Assembly (NCBI RefSeq): GCF_000383595.1
Contig: NZ_KB911581.1
Coordinates: forward strand, 1,178,001 to 1,242,000
Direction of reading: 5' to 3'
From: Streptomyces bottropensis ATCC 25435
Lineage (GTDB): Bacteria; Actinomycetota; Actinomycetes; Streptomycetales; Streptomycetaceae
DNA length: 64,000 nt
Every line of letters begins with the position of its first letter. The stretch's first letter is position 1. Made by a program: the position numbers and the translations under genes. This document shows, in pieces, positions 52,568 through 61,123 of the stretch. The notes under the pieces were generated by a model. The model was not told the DNA's origin. It did no database searches and saw only the letters and a program-made list of their open reading frames with translations.

Positions 52568-53242
52568 GTGGTTCCCAGGAAAAACCCGAAGCTGGACAAG
52601 GCACAGGTCGCCGAAGCGGCCCTGCGGTTGCTGAACGAGGTCGGTCTGGAGGGGCTGAGCCTCCGACTGATCGCCAAGGAGCTGGACGTCCAGGCGCCCG
52701 CGCTCTACTGGCACTTCAAGAACAAGCAGGACCTGCTCGACGAGATGGCCACCGAGATGGTGCGGCGCATGGCGGCGGACTGGGCCGGGATGCCGTCAGG
52801 GGGCGAGGACGGCGCCGGCTGGCAGGAGGCCCTGCGGGCGCGGATGCGGGGGCTGCGCGAGCACCTTCTGCGGTACCGCGACGGCGCGAAGGTGTACAGC
52901 GGGACGCACTTCACCGACCTGTCGTACGCGGCGCCGATGGAGGCGAGCCTGCGCATGCTCACGGCCGCGGGGTTCTCGCCGGCGGGGGCCGCGCGGGCCT
53001 GGTTCACGGCGTACAGCTACACGATCGGCTACGTCATCGAGGAGCAGTCGATGGGGCCGGACCCGGTGCGGGGCGGGGAGAGGTACGACCTTGCCGCGCG
53101 GGCCGAGCGGTTGGCGGGGTATCCGTTGGCCGTGGAGGCGGGGTGGGAGATGTTCCGGGACCAGGAGCGGGGGTTCGAGGTGGGGCTGGAGGCGGTCGTG
53201 GCGGGCGTCGCGGTGGTGCTGCTGGGGAGTGGGGGGAGCTGA
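52568..53242 (+). CDS. TetR-family regulator (TetR_C-type)
   Basis: A 224-residue repressor. The DNA-binding domain is KAQVAEAALRLLNEVGLEGL then SLRLIAKELDVQAPALYWHF and KNKQDLLDEMA. The LYWHFKNKQ recognition helix is typical of the tetracycline-repressor type. The C-terminal domain (LREHLLRYRDGAKVYSGTHF, AGFSPAGAARAWFTAYSYTI, GYVIEEQSMGP) resembles TetR_C, so the ligand is probably a polycyclic compound. The GTG start at 52568 is nine bases downstream of an operator, so autoregulation is likely. It is divergent from the FAD monooxygenase, a common efflux or inactivation pairing. Confidence 0.92.
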   Translation: MVPRKNPKLDKAQVAEAALRLLNEVGLEGLSLRLIAKELDVQAPALYWHFKNKQDLLDEMATEMVRRMAADWAGMPSGGEDGAGWQEALRARMRGLREHLLRYRDGAKVYSGTHFTDLSYAAPMEASLRMLTAAGFSPAGAARAWFTAYSYTIGYVIEEQSMGPDPVRGGERYDLAARAERLAGYPLAVEAGWEMFRDQERGFEVGLEAVVAGVAVVLLGSGGS

Positions 53243-53325
53243 GGGGATCGGGTTCCGTTGCGTGGTGGGCGCGGAGAGAGTGGTGAGGCCGGTTGGGGGC
53301 GGCTGACGGTGGTGTGTGGCCGGCC

Positions 53326-53521
53326 GCGCAGTTCCCCGCGCCCCTTACGGGGCGCGTCCCCGGCAGCGATCCCGCGCTCCGTGACCGGCCTTGCGCTCCG
53401 CGACCGATCCTGAGCCCCGCGACTCGTCCGCGTCCCGCGACCGGTCCCGCGCCCCGTCACACGTCTCGCGCCCCGTGACCGGTCCAGCCTCGGGCAGGAG
53501 ACCAGCCGCCGCCCCGCCCCC
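53326..53521. repeat. Interspersed GC repeat, hairpin and degenerate direct repeats
   Basis: The gap from 53243 to 53521 holds no gene. It has a copy of GCGCAGTTCCCCGCGCCCCT at 53326-53345. Its end forms a hairpin, CGCGCCCC-TTAC-GGGGCGCG (53337-53356), which would terminate tetR transcription. From 53366 to 53490 about seven degenerate copies of a word like CGCGCTCCGTGACCGG follow, at roughly 15-20 base spacing. Confidence 0.65.
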
Positions 53522-54463
53522 TCACCGCTTCTTGCCCGCCCTCGCCCTTCTGATCGTCCTCGTCACCAGCGGGGGCAGCAGGTCCACGGCGAGTCTGCGG
53601 GCGGGGTTCCGCGGTGGACGTGGGCGGGCGGGGGGCTTCGGAGCCAGGGCTGCCGGGCTCGGTGGTTCCGGCGGGGTCCAGTGGCGGGACTTCGGGAAGG
53701 CCGGGGCCCGCATGCCCTTGGACTTGAGGCGGATGATGCGGTGGCCGGCCGCCTGCTGCTTGCTGATGTGGCAGTCGTCCCGGCGTCCGACCATCTCCAG
53801 GAGGGCCTCCTGGACGGGCTCCGGGTCGTCCCACGTGCCGTAGAGCTTCTGCGTGCTGAGGCAGATCGGGTTGAGGCCCCGGTTGAGGACGGCCTCCCAC
53901 GCGGCGATGGAGACCCCGGGGGTGTGCTCCGAGCGGAAGTCGTCGAGGACGACCAGGCCGCCGGGGAGGAGCAGGTCCCGCGCGGCGGTGATGTCGCCCG
54001 CGACATGCTCGTACAGGTGCGAGGCGTCGATGTGCACGAAGCGGCAGGAACGCGGCTCGACCTCGCCGGGCACGATCGAGCTGGGGCCTTGCAGGACGCG
54101 GGGCAGCTCGTCGTGGAAGGAGAGGTAGTTCGCCTCGAAGGCCCGGCGGGTGAGCGTACTGCGGTAGGACTTGGTGGCCTCCGCCGCGTTGGCGTCGTCG
54201 GGCGCGTCGCTCTCGAAGAGGTCGCAGACCGTGTAGGCCTCGCCCTCCTGGAGATGCCGGCCAAGGAAGATGGCGCTCTTGCCCATGTAGACGCCGACCT
54301 CCAGGAGATCGCCTTTTCCGCCCGTGACCTCCTGCCGGTTCAGGAGCCAGTCGAAAAGCAGCTGGTCGAGCACCGGAAACCAGCCGGGAACATCGTCGAG
54401 TTCCCGGGGGAGTCGGATCGTGCCGTGTTCAGAGGTCATTTCAGAGGTCGTTTCAGAGGCCAT
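53522..54463 (-). CDS. Class I SAM-dependent methyltransferase (Methyltransf_24-like)
   Basis: A methyltransferase of about 313 residues. The SAM-binding motif is KGDLLEVGVYMGKSAIFLGR near residue 55, and AYTVCDLFESDAPDD supplies the acidic ligand. HIDASHLYEHVAGDITAARD and LLLPGGLVVLDDFRSEHTPG correspond to the later Rossmann strands. This pattern fits class I enzymes that methylate sugars or small polar substrates. The C-terminal ~60 residues are Pro/Arg-rich. ATG 54463 is tentative; 54439 and 54514 are in-frame alternatives. The N-terminus repeats TSE (codons from a short CAGAGG repeat). It is the last of four minus-strand genes of the glycopolymer locus, so polymer O-methylation is a reasonable guess. 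Confidence 0.82.
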   Translation of the reverse strand: MASETTSEMTSEHGTIRLPRELDDVPGWFPVLDQLLFDWLLNRQEVTGGKGDLLEVGVYMGKSAIFLGRHLQEGEAYTVCDLFESDAPDDANAAEATKSYRSTLTRRAFEANYLSFHDELPRVLQGPSSIVPGEVEPRSCRFVHIDASHLYEHVAGDITAARDLLLPGGLVVLDDFRSEHTPGVSIAAWEAVLNRGLNPICLSTQKLYGTWDDPEPVQEALLEMVGRRDDCHISKQQAAGHRIIRLKSKGMRAPAFPKSRHWTPPEPPSPAALAPKPPARPRPPRNPARRLAVDLLPPLVTRTIRRARAGKKR

Positions 54464-54727
54464 GAGGACAGAAGACTCTCTTGTGTCGACGAGACGAACA
54501 GGCGATATGCGCACAAGCGGCAGGAGACGGCCGAGCGGGTTATGGGCGGACGGGTGGAAGGAGGGACTGGTGAACCCACGAACTGGGAGCCCATGAACTG
54601 GTGAACGGGCCTGGAACCTACGAGACGGCTATGGCCTGGTCAAGGATGCTGCGGAGCCTTACCGCCGAGGTGATGTCGAATCCTCGGGCCGGATGAACAG
54701 TGGGCCAATTCCAGGTTCAGAAACGGT
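54464..54727 (-). promoter_or_regulatory. Upstream region of the methyltransferase gene
   Basis: 264 bases with no gene. GAACTGGGAGCCCATGAACTGGTGAACGGG-type direct repeats of the word GAACTGG lie near 54580. A promoter for the methyltransferase is expected here, but no clear -35/-10 pair is visible. The sequence is slightly lower in GC than its flanks. Confidence 0.35.
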
Positions 54728-55867
54728 TCAGCCGCGGCGTCCCGCGAGTGACGCGCGCAACCAGGGCTGCAACGGACGTTCGACCCACCGGTGCAGCAGC
54801 CACGCGAGCGTCAGCATCAGCGCCACCGTGAGCGCGACGGTCACGGACGACGGAACGCCCAGACCCTGGTGCAGCGCCCGGACCACCGGCCAGCCCAGGT
54901 GCTCGTGCACGAGATAGAACGGGTACGTCAGGGCGCCCGCGGTGGCCATCCAGGGCCGGTCGAGGCGCCGCAGGAGGCCCAGGGCGACCGCCGCCACGGC
55001 CGCGAAGCCGACGCCGACCGCGAGGACGATGCCGAGCTGGGGGCGGTAGGAGAAGAACTCCGCGTCCGGGGCGTGCCACATGTCCTCGACCGTGCGGTAC
55101 TGGCTCAGCAGCAGGCTGAACACGACGACCAGCCAGGCGGTGGTGTCCCGGCGGTCGCGGTGCACCAGGTAGAGGCCCAAGCCGCCGATGAACAGCGAGG
55201 CGTACTGCGGCATCAGGACCATGTCCAGCAGCGGCTCCTTCGCGGCCGGCGCCAGGACCGAGGCCAGCGTCCAGCCGCCGCAGAACCAGATCACGCGTCT
55301 GCGGGTCACCCCGGGCAGGACCACGCACAGTGCGAACAGGACGTAGAAGCGGACCTCGGCCCACAGCGTCCAGCACACGCCCAGGACCCGGTCCGCCCCG
55401 AGCGGCGTCTGCAGCATCGTGAGGTTGACCAGGAACTCGCTGACGGACACCCGCGCGAAGCCGATGCCCGGGAGGGCGAACACGGCCGCGACCAGGATCA
55501 CCGCCGCCCAGTACGCCGGCAGCAGGCGGGCCGCGCGGGAGGCGAGGAAGGACTGGACGGAACGCCCCCAGCCGCTCGCACAGATCACGAACCCGCTGAT
55601 CACGAAGAAGGCCTGTACCCCGGCCCAGCCGTAGGCGAACAAGCCGTGGGCGGTGGGGAACTGCACGGCGGGCGAGGCGCCCCACGCCTTGGCGATCTCC
55701 CCGTCGCGCCCCCCGTAGTGATAGGCCGCGACGCAGAGCGCGGCGAGCAGCCGCAGCCCGTCCAGGGCGTACAGCCGGGGCCGGGCCACGGCCCCGCCGG
55801 GGCGGGGGCGCGGCGTCGTGTCGGTCCGGGGCTCGACCCGGTCGGCCGTCTCTGTCGAGGAAGTCAC
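54728..55867 (-). CDS. Acyltransferase 3 (OafA/NodX-type) membrane protein
   Basis: A 379-residue membrane O-acyltransferase with about ten helices. It begins ARPRLYALDGLRLLAALCVA followed by AYHYGG; the LDGLRLLAAL..AYHYGG stretch is the family hallmark, with the catalytic His. VQAFFVISGFVICASGWGRS and FLASRAARLLPAYWAAVILV complete the conserved head. Such proteins acetylate or acylate surface polysaccharides at the membrane. It starts with GTG 55867, seven bases after the stop of the upstream polysialyltransferase-like gene, so they share a transcript. Acylation of the nonulosonic acid polymer is the natural reading. Confidence 0.92.
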   Translation of the reverse strand: MTSSTETADRVEPRTDTTPRPRPGGAVARPRLYALDGLRLLAALCVAAYHYGGRDGEIAKAWGASPAVQFPTAHGLFAYGWAGVQAFFVISGFVICASGWGRSVQSFLASRAARLLPAYWAAVILVAAVFALPGIGFARVSVSEFLVNLTMLQTPLGADRVLGVCWTLWAEVRFYVLFALCVVLPGVTRRRVIWFCGGWTLASVLAPAAKEPLLDMVLMPQYASLFIGGLGLYLVHRDRRDTTAWLVVVFSLLLSQYRTVEDMWHAPDAEFFSYRPQLGIVLAVGVGFAAVAAVALGLLRRLDRPWMATAGALTYPFYLVHEHLGWPVVRALHQGLGVPSSVTVALTVALMLTLAWLLHRWVERPLQPWLRASLAGRRG

Positions 55868-55874
55868 CCGGGGT

Positions 55875-57209
55875 TCACCCCAGCGTGGCTCGCTTGAGGG
55901 ACCGGGCCCGCCGCGCGACTCTTCGCACGGTGGCGTTGCGCGGGATGAACGCGAGCTGGACGGGGATACCGCCCGGCAGCCCCAGCGAGGTCAGTCGGCG
56001 CCGCTTGAAGTACCGCAGGGTGTGCGCGCTCAGATGCCGGGTCAGATACGCCTCGGCCTCGGCGCGCAGCGACGGGTAGATCTTCGGCTGCATCGCGAAA
56101 CCGACCGCCCGGACCAGACCGTCGAGGTCCGTGACCGCCGGGCCCGGCTTCTGTGAGGTGACCGCGTCCCGGTCGCCCAGCTCCGGCAGCAGCGCGTCCA
56201 CGATCGTGACGGGCACCCGGTTGCTGTTCTCGTACGGGGCGAGCCGGTCCAGCAGGGTGCCGGTGCCGACGCGGGCGACCGGCAGGCCGTACAGCGCGGA
56301 CGCGGTGAGCAGGGCCGTGGAGAAGCAGCCGACGACGAGGGCCGGACGCATCCGCTGGTAGAGCACCTCGGCGAGGACCGGCGTGTCCAGCACGGTCAGA
56401 TCGGCGCCGAGCCGCTCCGCCTCCTTCTCCAGACCGCGCGACCAGCGGGCCGGGGCGCTCGGGTGCGGCTTGAACACCACACGCGTGTGACCGAGCGCGA
56501 CCGCGCCCTTCAGCATCGTCACATGGAGGTCCTCCTCCTCCTCGGCGGTGAGGATGCCGAGCGCGGAGAGGTACTGGCCCAGCAGCAGCGCGGGCTCCTC
56601 GATCGCGGGCAACTCGTCACCGGTGTCGAGGAGTTCCGCCAGCACCTTCACGAAGGCGTCCGTCGGCACGATCTCCGGCCCGACCCCGAACTCGGTGAGC
56701 AGCAGGGGCTTCAGGTCCGGCACCAGGTCCAGGTGGAGGAGGCGGTCGATGCGGGTGCCGACCAGCGGGTCGATCTTGTTGCGGGTGGGCCCGTAACTCA
56801 TCAGGCCGTCCGCGTACACGGTCACGGGGGCCCCGGTGAAGATCTGGGTGAAGCCGAGCGCCGGATGGACCTGGATGGACTCCACGGCCAGCTCGACGTC
56901 GTCGTCGCCGAGGTTCCACAGCAGCCGCAGATGCCGCTCCCACAGCGGTACGTCGTCCTGGCGCGGGGACCAGCCGCCGGGGTGGAAGGGGGAGATGGTC
57001 TCGTTCCAGGAGATCACCTCGTCGAAGCGGGCGCTCAGCCGATCGAAGCCGGGCATCTCGTCCAGGCCGGGCGCCGTCTCCGGCGTCGCCGCGTTGTTGG
57101 AGATCAGCAGGATGCGCCGGGCGGCGGGGCGGAAGCACTCGGTGTCCAGGGCGGCGGCCAGTGTGGCCGTGCCGTACAGCGTGGACGCCATGAAGATCTG
57201 CGTGGTCAC
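55875..57209 (-). CDS. Polysialyltransferase-like glycosyltransferase
   Basis: A 444-residue cytoplasmic-side protein with the three motifs shared by bacterial sialyltransferases of the polysialyltransferase and GT52 groups: an acidic-Gly motif (TVYADGLMSYGPTRNK), an HP motif (VVFKPHPSAPARWSRGL) and an SST-like motif (VVGCFSTALLTASALYGL). Other parts are FMASTLYGTATLAAALDTE and ISNNAATPETAPGLDEMPG, typical of the PF07388-type N-terminus. It probably polymerises or transfers a nonulosonic acid such as Kdn from its CMP donor onto a growing cell-wall polymer. The start is GTG 57209, which overlaps the GT2 stop by four bases (GTGA). Chemistry inferred from motifs and the nearby CMP-nonulosonate genes. 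Confidence 0.83.
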   Translation of the reverse strand: MTTQIFMASTLYGTATLAAALDTECFRPAARRILLISNNAATPETAPGLDEMPGFDRLSARFDEVISWNETISPFHPGGWSPRQDDVPLWERHLRLLWNLGDDDVELAVESIQVHPALGFTQIFTGAPVTVYADGLMSYGPTRNKIDPLVGTRIDRLLHLDLVPDLKPLLLTEFGVGPEIVPTDAFVKVLAELLDTGDELPAIEEPALLLGQYLSALGILTAEEEEDLHVTMLKGAVALGHTRVVFKPHPSAPARWSRGLEKEAERLGADLTVLDTPVLAEVLYQRMRPALVVGCFSTALLTASALYGLPVARVGTGTLLDRLAPYENSNRVPVTIVDALLPELGDRDAVTSQKPGPAVTDLDGLVRAVGFAMQPKIYPSLRAEAEAYLTRHLSAHTLRYFKRRRLTSLGLPGGIPVQLAFIPRNATVRRVARRARSLKRATLG

Positions 57210-58183
57210 GCGGCGACCCCCGTGGCGGCGGGACGGCGGCGCAGCCGGCGCAGCCGGGTGGCGCGCTGGACGTCCATGGAGTCCAGGGCCTCGTCGAGCA
57301 CGTCCTGCGGCATGCGGCGCAGCGCGGTCGCGCTCATCGACTTCAGTTTCCGTGCCACCGCCGGCTCGAACCTTTCGATGGATCCCAGATGGTGGGAGAT
57401 GATCGCGCAATAGGTGCGCACGGCCTTGGGGAGAAGTCTGTCCGCGTCCCGGTCCTTCGCCGTCTCCTCGATGACCTGGTCGAACGCGCGAATGAAATCG
57501 AGCTGCCGTACGTCGCCGATCTGGGTCAGCGAGGACGCCACGCCGCGCCGGTAGAAGACGCCCAGCAGCCCCACCGTGGCGAAGGATTCGGCCTCCCGGT
57601 GGAGCTTCCAGATCCAGGGCCGGTCCTCGGCGGTGCGCAGCCCGTGGGTGAAGTGCAGGACGCCCTTGTCGACCAGCCGGCGGTGGTAGATGCCCGCCCA
57701 GGCGAACGCGTAGTCGACGGAGGTGGAGCGGTCGGCGGGCAGGATCGCGTCCCGCGGGTTCATCACCACGCCCCGGCGCCCGTTGGGCACCCGGTGGACG
57801 GAGCGGGCCCGCCCGGTGCACTGGACATGGTCCGTGCGCACGAAGTCGCAGCCCAGGTCCTCGATGGCGCCCAGCAGTCGGGGGAAGTAGCCGGGGGCGA
57901 GCCAGTCGTCCCCGTCGAGGAACGTCAGGTACTCACCGCGGGCGTTGTCGATGCCCGTGTTGCGCGCGGTCGCCAGTCCTCCGTTCTGTTCGTGTCTGAC
58001 ATACACCGCCCCCGGCAACTCGCGCTCCGCGCGCGCGAGAATGTCCGGTGTCTCGTCGCGCGAGCAGTCGTCGACGAGAATGAATTCGAAATCCTCACGA
58101 GCGTTTGCTCCGAGGCTCTTCAGGGTGTCGGGCGCGTATTGCTGCACGTTGTAGAACGGCACGATGACGGAGAGCTTGACCAC
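57206..58183 (-). CDS. GT2 family glycosyltransferase
   Basis: A GT-A fold transferase of about 325 residues. The N-terminal strand VVKLSVIVPFYNVQQYAPDT and the first Asp motif EFILVDDCSRDETPDILARA are typical. ARNTGIDNARGEYLTFLDGD supplies the DxD-like LDGDD motif near residue 85. DRPWIWKLHREAESFATVGL fits the ED..W active-site region seen in capsule and teichoic acid GT2 enzymes. The GTG start at 58183 (VVKLSVIV) is preferred, although an ATG at 58276 would add a basic leader without similarity. First gene of the minus-strand operon and divergent from 58382. It is likely to add a hexose or a linker sugar to the glycopolymer. Confidence 0.9.
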   Translation of the reverse strand: MVKLSVIVPFYNVQQYAPDTLKSLGANAREDFEFILVDDCSRDETPDILARAERELPGAVYVRHEQNGGLATARNTGIDNARGEYLTFLDGDDWLAPGYFPRLLGAIEDLGCDFVRTDHVQCTGRARSVHRVPNGRRGVVMNPRDAILPADRSTSVDYAFAWAGIYHRRLVDKGVLHFTHGLRTAEDRPWIWKLHREAESFATVGLLGVFYRRGVASSLTQIGDVRQLDFIRAFDQVIEETAKDRDADRLLPKAVRTYCAIISHHLGSIERFEPAVARKLKSMSATALRRMPQDVLDEALDSMDVQRATRLRRLRRRPAATGVAA

Positions 58184-58381
58184 CCCCGTGACGTTAGGGG
58201 GCCCTCCGGCATTCGTCTTGACCACCCGCTTGATGTCAGGTGAACGACGCGTGGCGGAACCGTGAACCAGGTGCATTCCGCCGGCTTTCGCGCCCTGATT
58301 CGCCGTCCGGCGATGTGCTGTTAACCCTTTGTTGCATTCAGGTTGGGCCGTTCAACGGAATCGCTTCCTAGCGTCTTCGAT

Positions 58382-59734
58382 GTGCCAGCAAGTGCTACGA
58401 ACACCCTGCGAGTCGCCGTACTCGCGGATTCCGACACCCGGTGGAAATGGGGCGCGCTCACCGCGCACCGTCTCGCTCCGGAGAAGTCGGACATCCGCCT
58501 GGACGGCTTCCTCCTGCGCGGCCGGGCCACACCCACGGCCCGCCAGCTGGAGGAGGTCGGCGTCCGCCCCGACTCCCTGCGCGAGGTGACCGGCCTCGAA
58601 TTCCTGCGCGCCATGAAGGAGGCCGCGTACGACGTCGTCCTGCTCTCCCTCGTCGGCGGGGGCGTCCAGGCGATGCTGCACGGCCTGCGCCGGGCCTGGG
58701 ACGGGCGAACGAAGCGGCCCGTGGTCGTCACCGGGTACGTCGGTGTCGTCTACGAGAAGCTCGCCGACGGTCTGCTGCTGCGGCACGGCGCGGACCTCGT
58801 CCTCGCCAACTCCCGCCAGGACGCGGACCGGTTCAGGGCGGTCTACGAGGGCGTGGGCGCCGACGCCTCCTCGGTCACCGAGGTCGCGCTGCCCTTCCTG
58901 GGCGGCAGGACCTACGCGGGCGCCGAGGACCCGTCCGCGGAGCAAGGGCGCGGGCCCTACACGGTCGTCTTCGCCGTACAGCCGTCCGTCCCGGACAACC
59001 GCCGGGACCGCACCTACCTGCTGAACCGGCTGATCGGGCACGCCAGGCTGCACCCGGACCGTGAGGTGCTGCTGAAGCTGCGCTCCAGGCCGGGCGAGCA
59101 CACCACGCACATCGAGGAACTCCCGTACCAGAAGCTGGCGGAGAAACAGCCCGACGGTCTGCCGGCCAACTTCCGCCTCGCCTACGGGAACATGGGCGAG
59201 ATCCTCGACAGCACCGACCTGCTGGTCACCGTCAGTTCCACGGCCGCCCTGGAGTCGCTGCACCGCCGGATCCCCACCGTCGTCCTCACCGACCTCGGCA
59301 TCCGCGAGACCCTCGGCAACCACCACTTCGTGGGCTCCGGCTGCCTCGCCTCCTGGGACCAGCTGGACGCCGGGTACGAGCCGGTGCCGGACCCGCGGTG
59401 GGTGGCCCGGCAGGGAGTCGCCGCCGGGGGCTCCGGGGGTGGCTCGTACAGCACGGCCTTCGACGCCGCCCGCGACCGCATCGCCGAGCTGGTCGGGGCC
59501 GCCGAACTGCCGCCCCTGGCCCCGTACTACACCCCCGTCACCGCGCCCGGCTATCTGCCCGGCATCCTCGCCCGCCACCACCTCGGCCCCGACGGCGCCC
59601 CGCTGCCCGGAGCGCCCGCCGCCGAGCGGCAGGCCGGGCCCGTACGGCAGATCGTGCGCCGGGCGGCGCGCGGCGCCTACCGCCACGGAGTGCAGCGCGT
59701 GGCACCCGTCATCCGCCGGATGGGGGAGCTGTGA
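58382..59734 (+). CDS. DUF6716-type putative glycosyltransferase (sialyltransferase-like)
   Basis: A 450-residue protein. It begins LRVAVLADSDTRWKWGALTA, the family start, and continues with YDVVLLSLVGGGVQAMLHGL, VVVTGYVGVVYEKLADGLLL and ADLVLANSRQDADRFRAVYE. The late SS motif is LLVTVSSTAALESLHRRIPT, and KLRSRPGEHTTHIEELPYQK resembles the HP-type basic loop, so a nonulosonate transferase is plausible. The GTG start at 58382 lies six bases after a -10-like TAGCGT, so the mRNA may be leaderless. First of four plus-strand genes; the next begins 35 bases later. Without a resolved family activity, the exact bond is unknown. Confidence 0.82.
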   Translation: MPASATNTLRVAVLADSDTRWKWGALTAHRLAPEKSDIRLDGFLLRGRATPTARQLEEVGVRPDSLREVTGLEFLRAMKEAAYDVVLLSLVGGGVQAMLHGLRRAWDGRTKRPVVVTGYVGVVYEKLADGLLLRHGADLVLANSRQDADRFRAVYEGVGADASSVTEVALPFLGGRTYAGAEDPSAEQGRGPYTVVFAVQPSVPDNRRDRTYLLNRLIGHARLHPDREVLLKLRSRPGEHTTHIEELPYQKLAEKQPDGLPANFRLAYGNMGEILDSTDLLVTVSSTAALESLHRRIPTVVLTDLGIRETLGNHHFVGSGCLASWDQLDAGYEPVPDPRWVARQGVAAGGSGGGSYSTAFDAARDRIAELVGAAELPPLAPYYTPVTAPGYLPGILARHHLGPDGAPLPGAPAAERQAGPVRQIVRRAARGAYRHGVQRVAPVIRRMGEL

Positions 59735-59769
59735 GCCGCCACCTGTCCACTGCGCAAGGAGTACAGCCC

Positions 59770-61110
59770 ATGCCCCACCCGGAAGCGGACCGAGCGGCCT
59801 CCGCCCGCCGCGTCCTCGCCGTGATCCCCGCGCGCGGCGGCTCCAAGGGCGTCCCCGCGAAGAACCTCGCCCCCGTCGGCGGCGTTCCGCTGGTGACCCG
59901 CGCGGTCCGTGAGTGCCTCGCCGCCCGGCTGGTGACCCACGTCGTCGTCTCCACCGACGACCACGCCATCGCCGCCGCGGCCCGCGAGTCCGGCGCCGAG
60001 GTCGTGCTCCGCCCCGCCGCCATCGCGGGCGACACCGCCACCTCCGAGGCCGCCGTCCTGCACGCCCTGGACGCCCATGAGGCCCTGCACGGCGCCTCGG
60101 TCGACGTCGTCCTGCTGGTCCAGTGCACCAGCCCCTTCATCCTGCGCGAGGACATCGACGGTGTGACCCGCGCCCTCGTCGAACACGGCGCCGACACCGC
60201 CCTCACCGTCGCCCCGTTCCACGGCTTCGTCTGGCGCGACACGACCGAGGAGTCCGCGGCCGCCCCGCACGGCGCGGCGGCCGCGGCCCTCGCCGACACC
60301 CCGGCCGGCGGCCACGCCCCCGCGGCGCACGGCACCGAGGACCTCGCCGGAGCCCCGGCCGGCGGCCACGGCGTCAACCACGACAAGTCCTTCCGCCCCC
60401 GCCGCCAGGACCGGCCGCAGGACCTGCTGGAGACCGGCGCCGCCTACGCCATGGACGCGGCCGGGCTGCGCAAGTTCCAGCACCGCTTCTTCGGCCGCAC
60501 GGAACTCGTGCGCACCGACCCCGCGCGGGTCCTGGAGATCGACGACCCGCACGACCTCGCCCGCGCCCAGGCCCTCGCACCGCTCTTCGACGCGAACCGG
60601 CCCGGCGCCCTTCCCACCCGCGACGACATCGACGCCGTGGTCCTCGACTTCGACGGCACCCAGACGGACGACAGGGTGCTGATCGACTCCGAGGGACGGG
60701 AGTTCGTCTCCGTGCACCGCGGCGACGGACTCGGCATCGCGGCCCTCCGCAGGAGCGGCCTGGAGATGCTGATCCTCTCCTCGGAACAGAACCCGGTCGT
60801 CGCCGCCCGGGCCCGGAAGCTCAAGCTCCCGGTCCTGCACGGCATCGACCGCAAAGACCTCGCACTGAAGCAGTGGTGCGAGGAGCAGGGCATCGCGCCG
60901 GAGCGCGTGCTCTACGTCGGCAACGACGTCAACGACCTCCCGTGCTTCGCCCTCGTGGGCTGGCCCGTGGCGGTCGGCAGCGCCCACGACGTCGTACGCG
61001 GCGCCGCACGCGCGGTCACCACCGTCCCCGGCGGTGAAGGCGCGATCCGGGAGATCGCCGGCTGGATCCTCGGCCCCTCCCTCGACTCTCTCGACTCCCT
61101 CACCAGTTAA
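59770..61110 (+). CDS. CMP-nonulosonic acid synthetase fused to a KdsC-like HAD phosphatase
   Basis: A 446-residue two-domain enzyme. Residues 1-270 form a CMP-sugar cytidylyltransferase (NeuA-type): VLAVIPARGGSKGVPAKNLA near residue 17, then THVVVSTDDHAIAAAARESG, VVLLVQCTSPFILREDIDGV and TGAAYAMDAAGL. A ~45-residue Ala/Gly/His-rich insert interrupts it at about residues 162-205. Residues 290-440 form a HAD phosphatase (DAVVLDFDGTQTDDRVLID, LEMLILSSEQNPVVAARARK, RVLYVGNDVNDLPCFALVGW), like the Kdo/Kdn 8- or 9-phosphatases. So one protein would remove phosphate from the acid and activate it with CTP. ATG 59770 has CAAGGAG upstream. The next gene encodes the synthase. Confidence 0.92.
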   Translation: MPHPEADRAASARRVLAVIPARGGSKGVPAKNLAPVGGVPLVTRAVRECLAARLVTHVVVSTDDHAIAAAARESGAEVVLRPAAIAGDTATSEAAVLHALDAHEALHGASVDVVLLVQCTSPFILREDIDGVTRALVEHGADTALTVAPFHGFVWRDTTEESAAAPHGAAAAALADTPAGGHAPAAHGTEDLAGAPAGGHGVNHDKSFRPRRQDRPQDLLETGAAYAMDAAGLRKFQHRFFGRTELVRTDPARVLEIDDPHDLARAQALAPLFDANRPGALPTRDDIDAVVLDFDGTQTDDRVLIDSEGREFVSVHRGDGLGIAALRRSGLEMLILSSEQNPVVAARARKLKLPVLHGIDRKDLALKQWCEEQGIAPERVLYVGNDVNDLPCFALVGWPVAVGSAHDVVRGAARAVTTVPGGEGAIREIAGWILGPSLDSLDSLTS

Positions 61111-61123
61111 GGAATCCTCCGTC

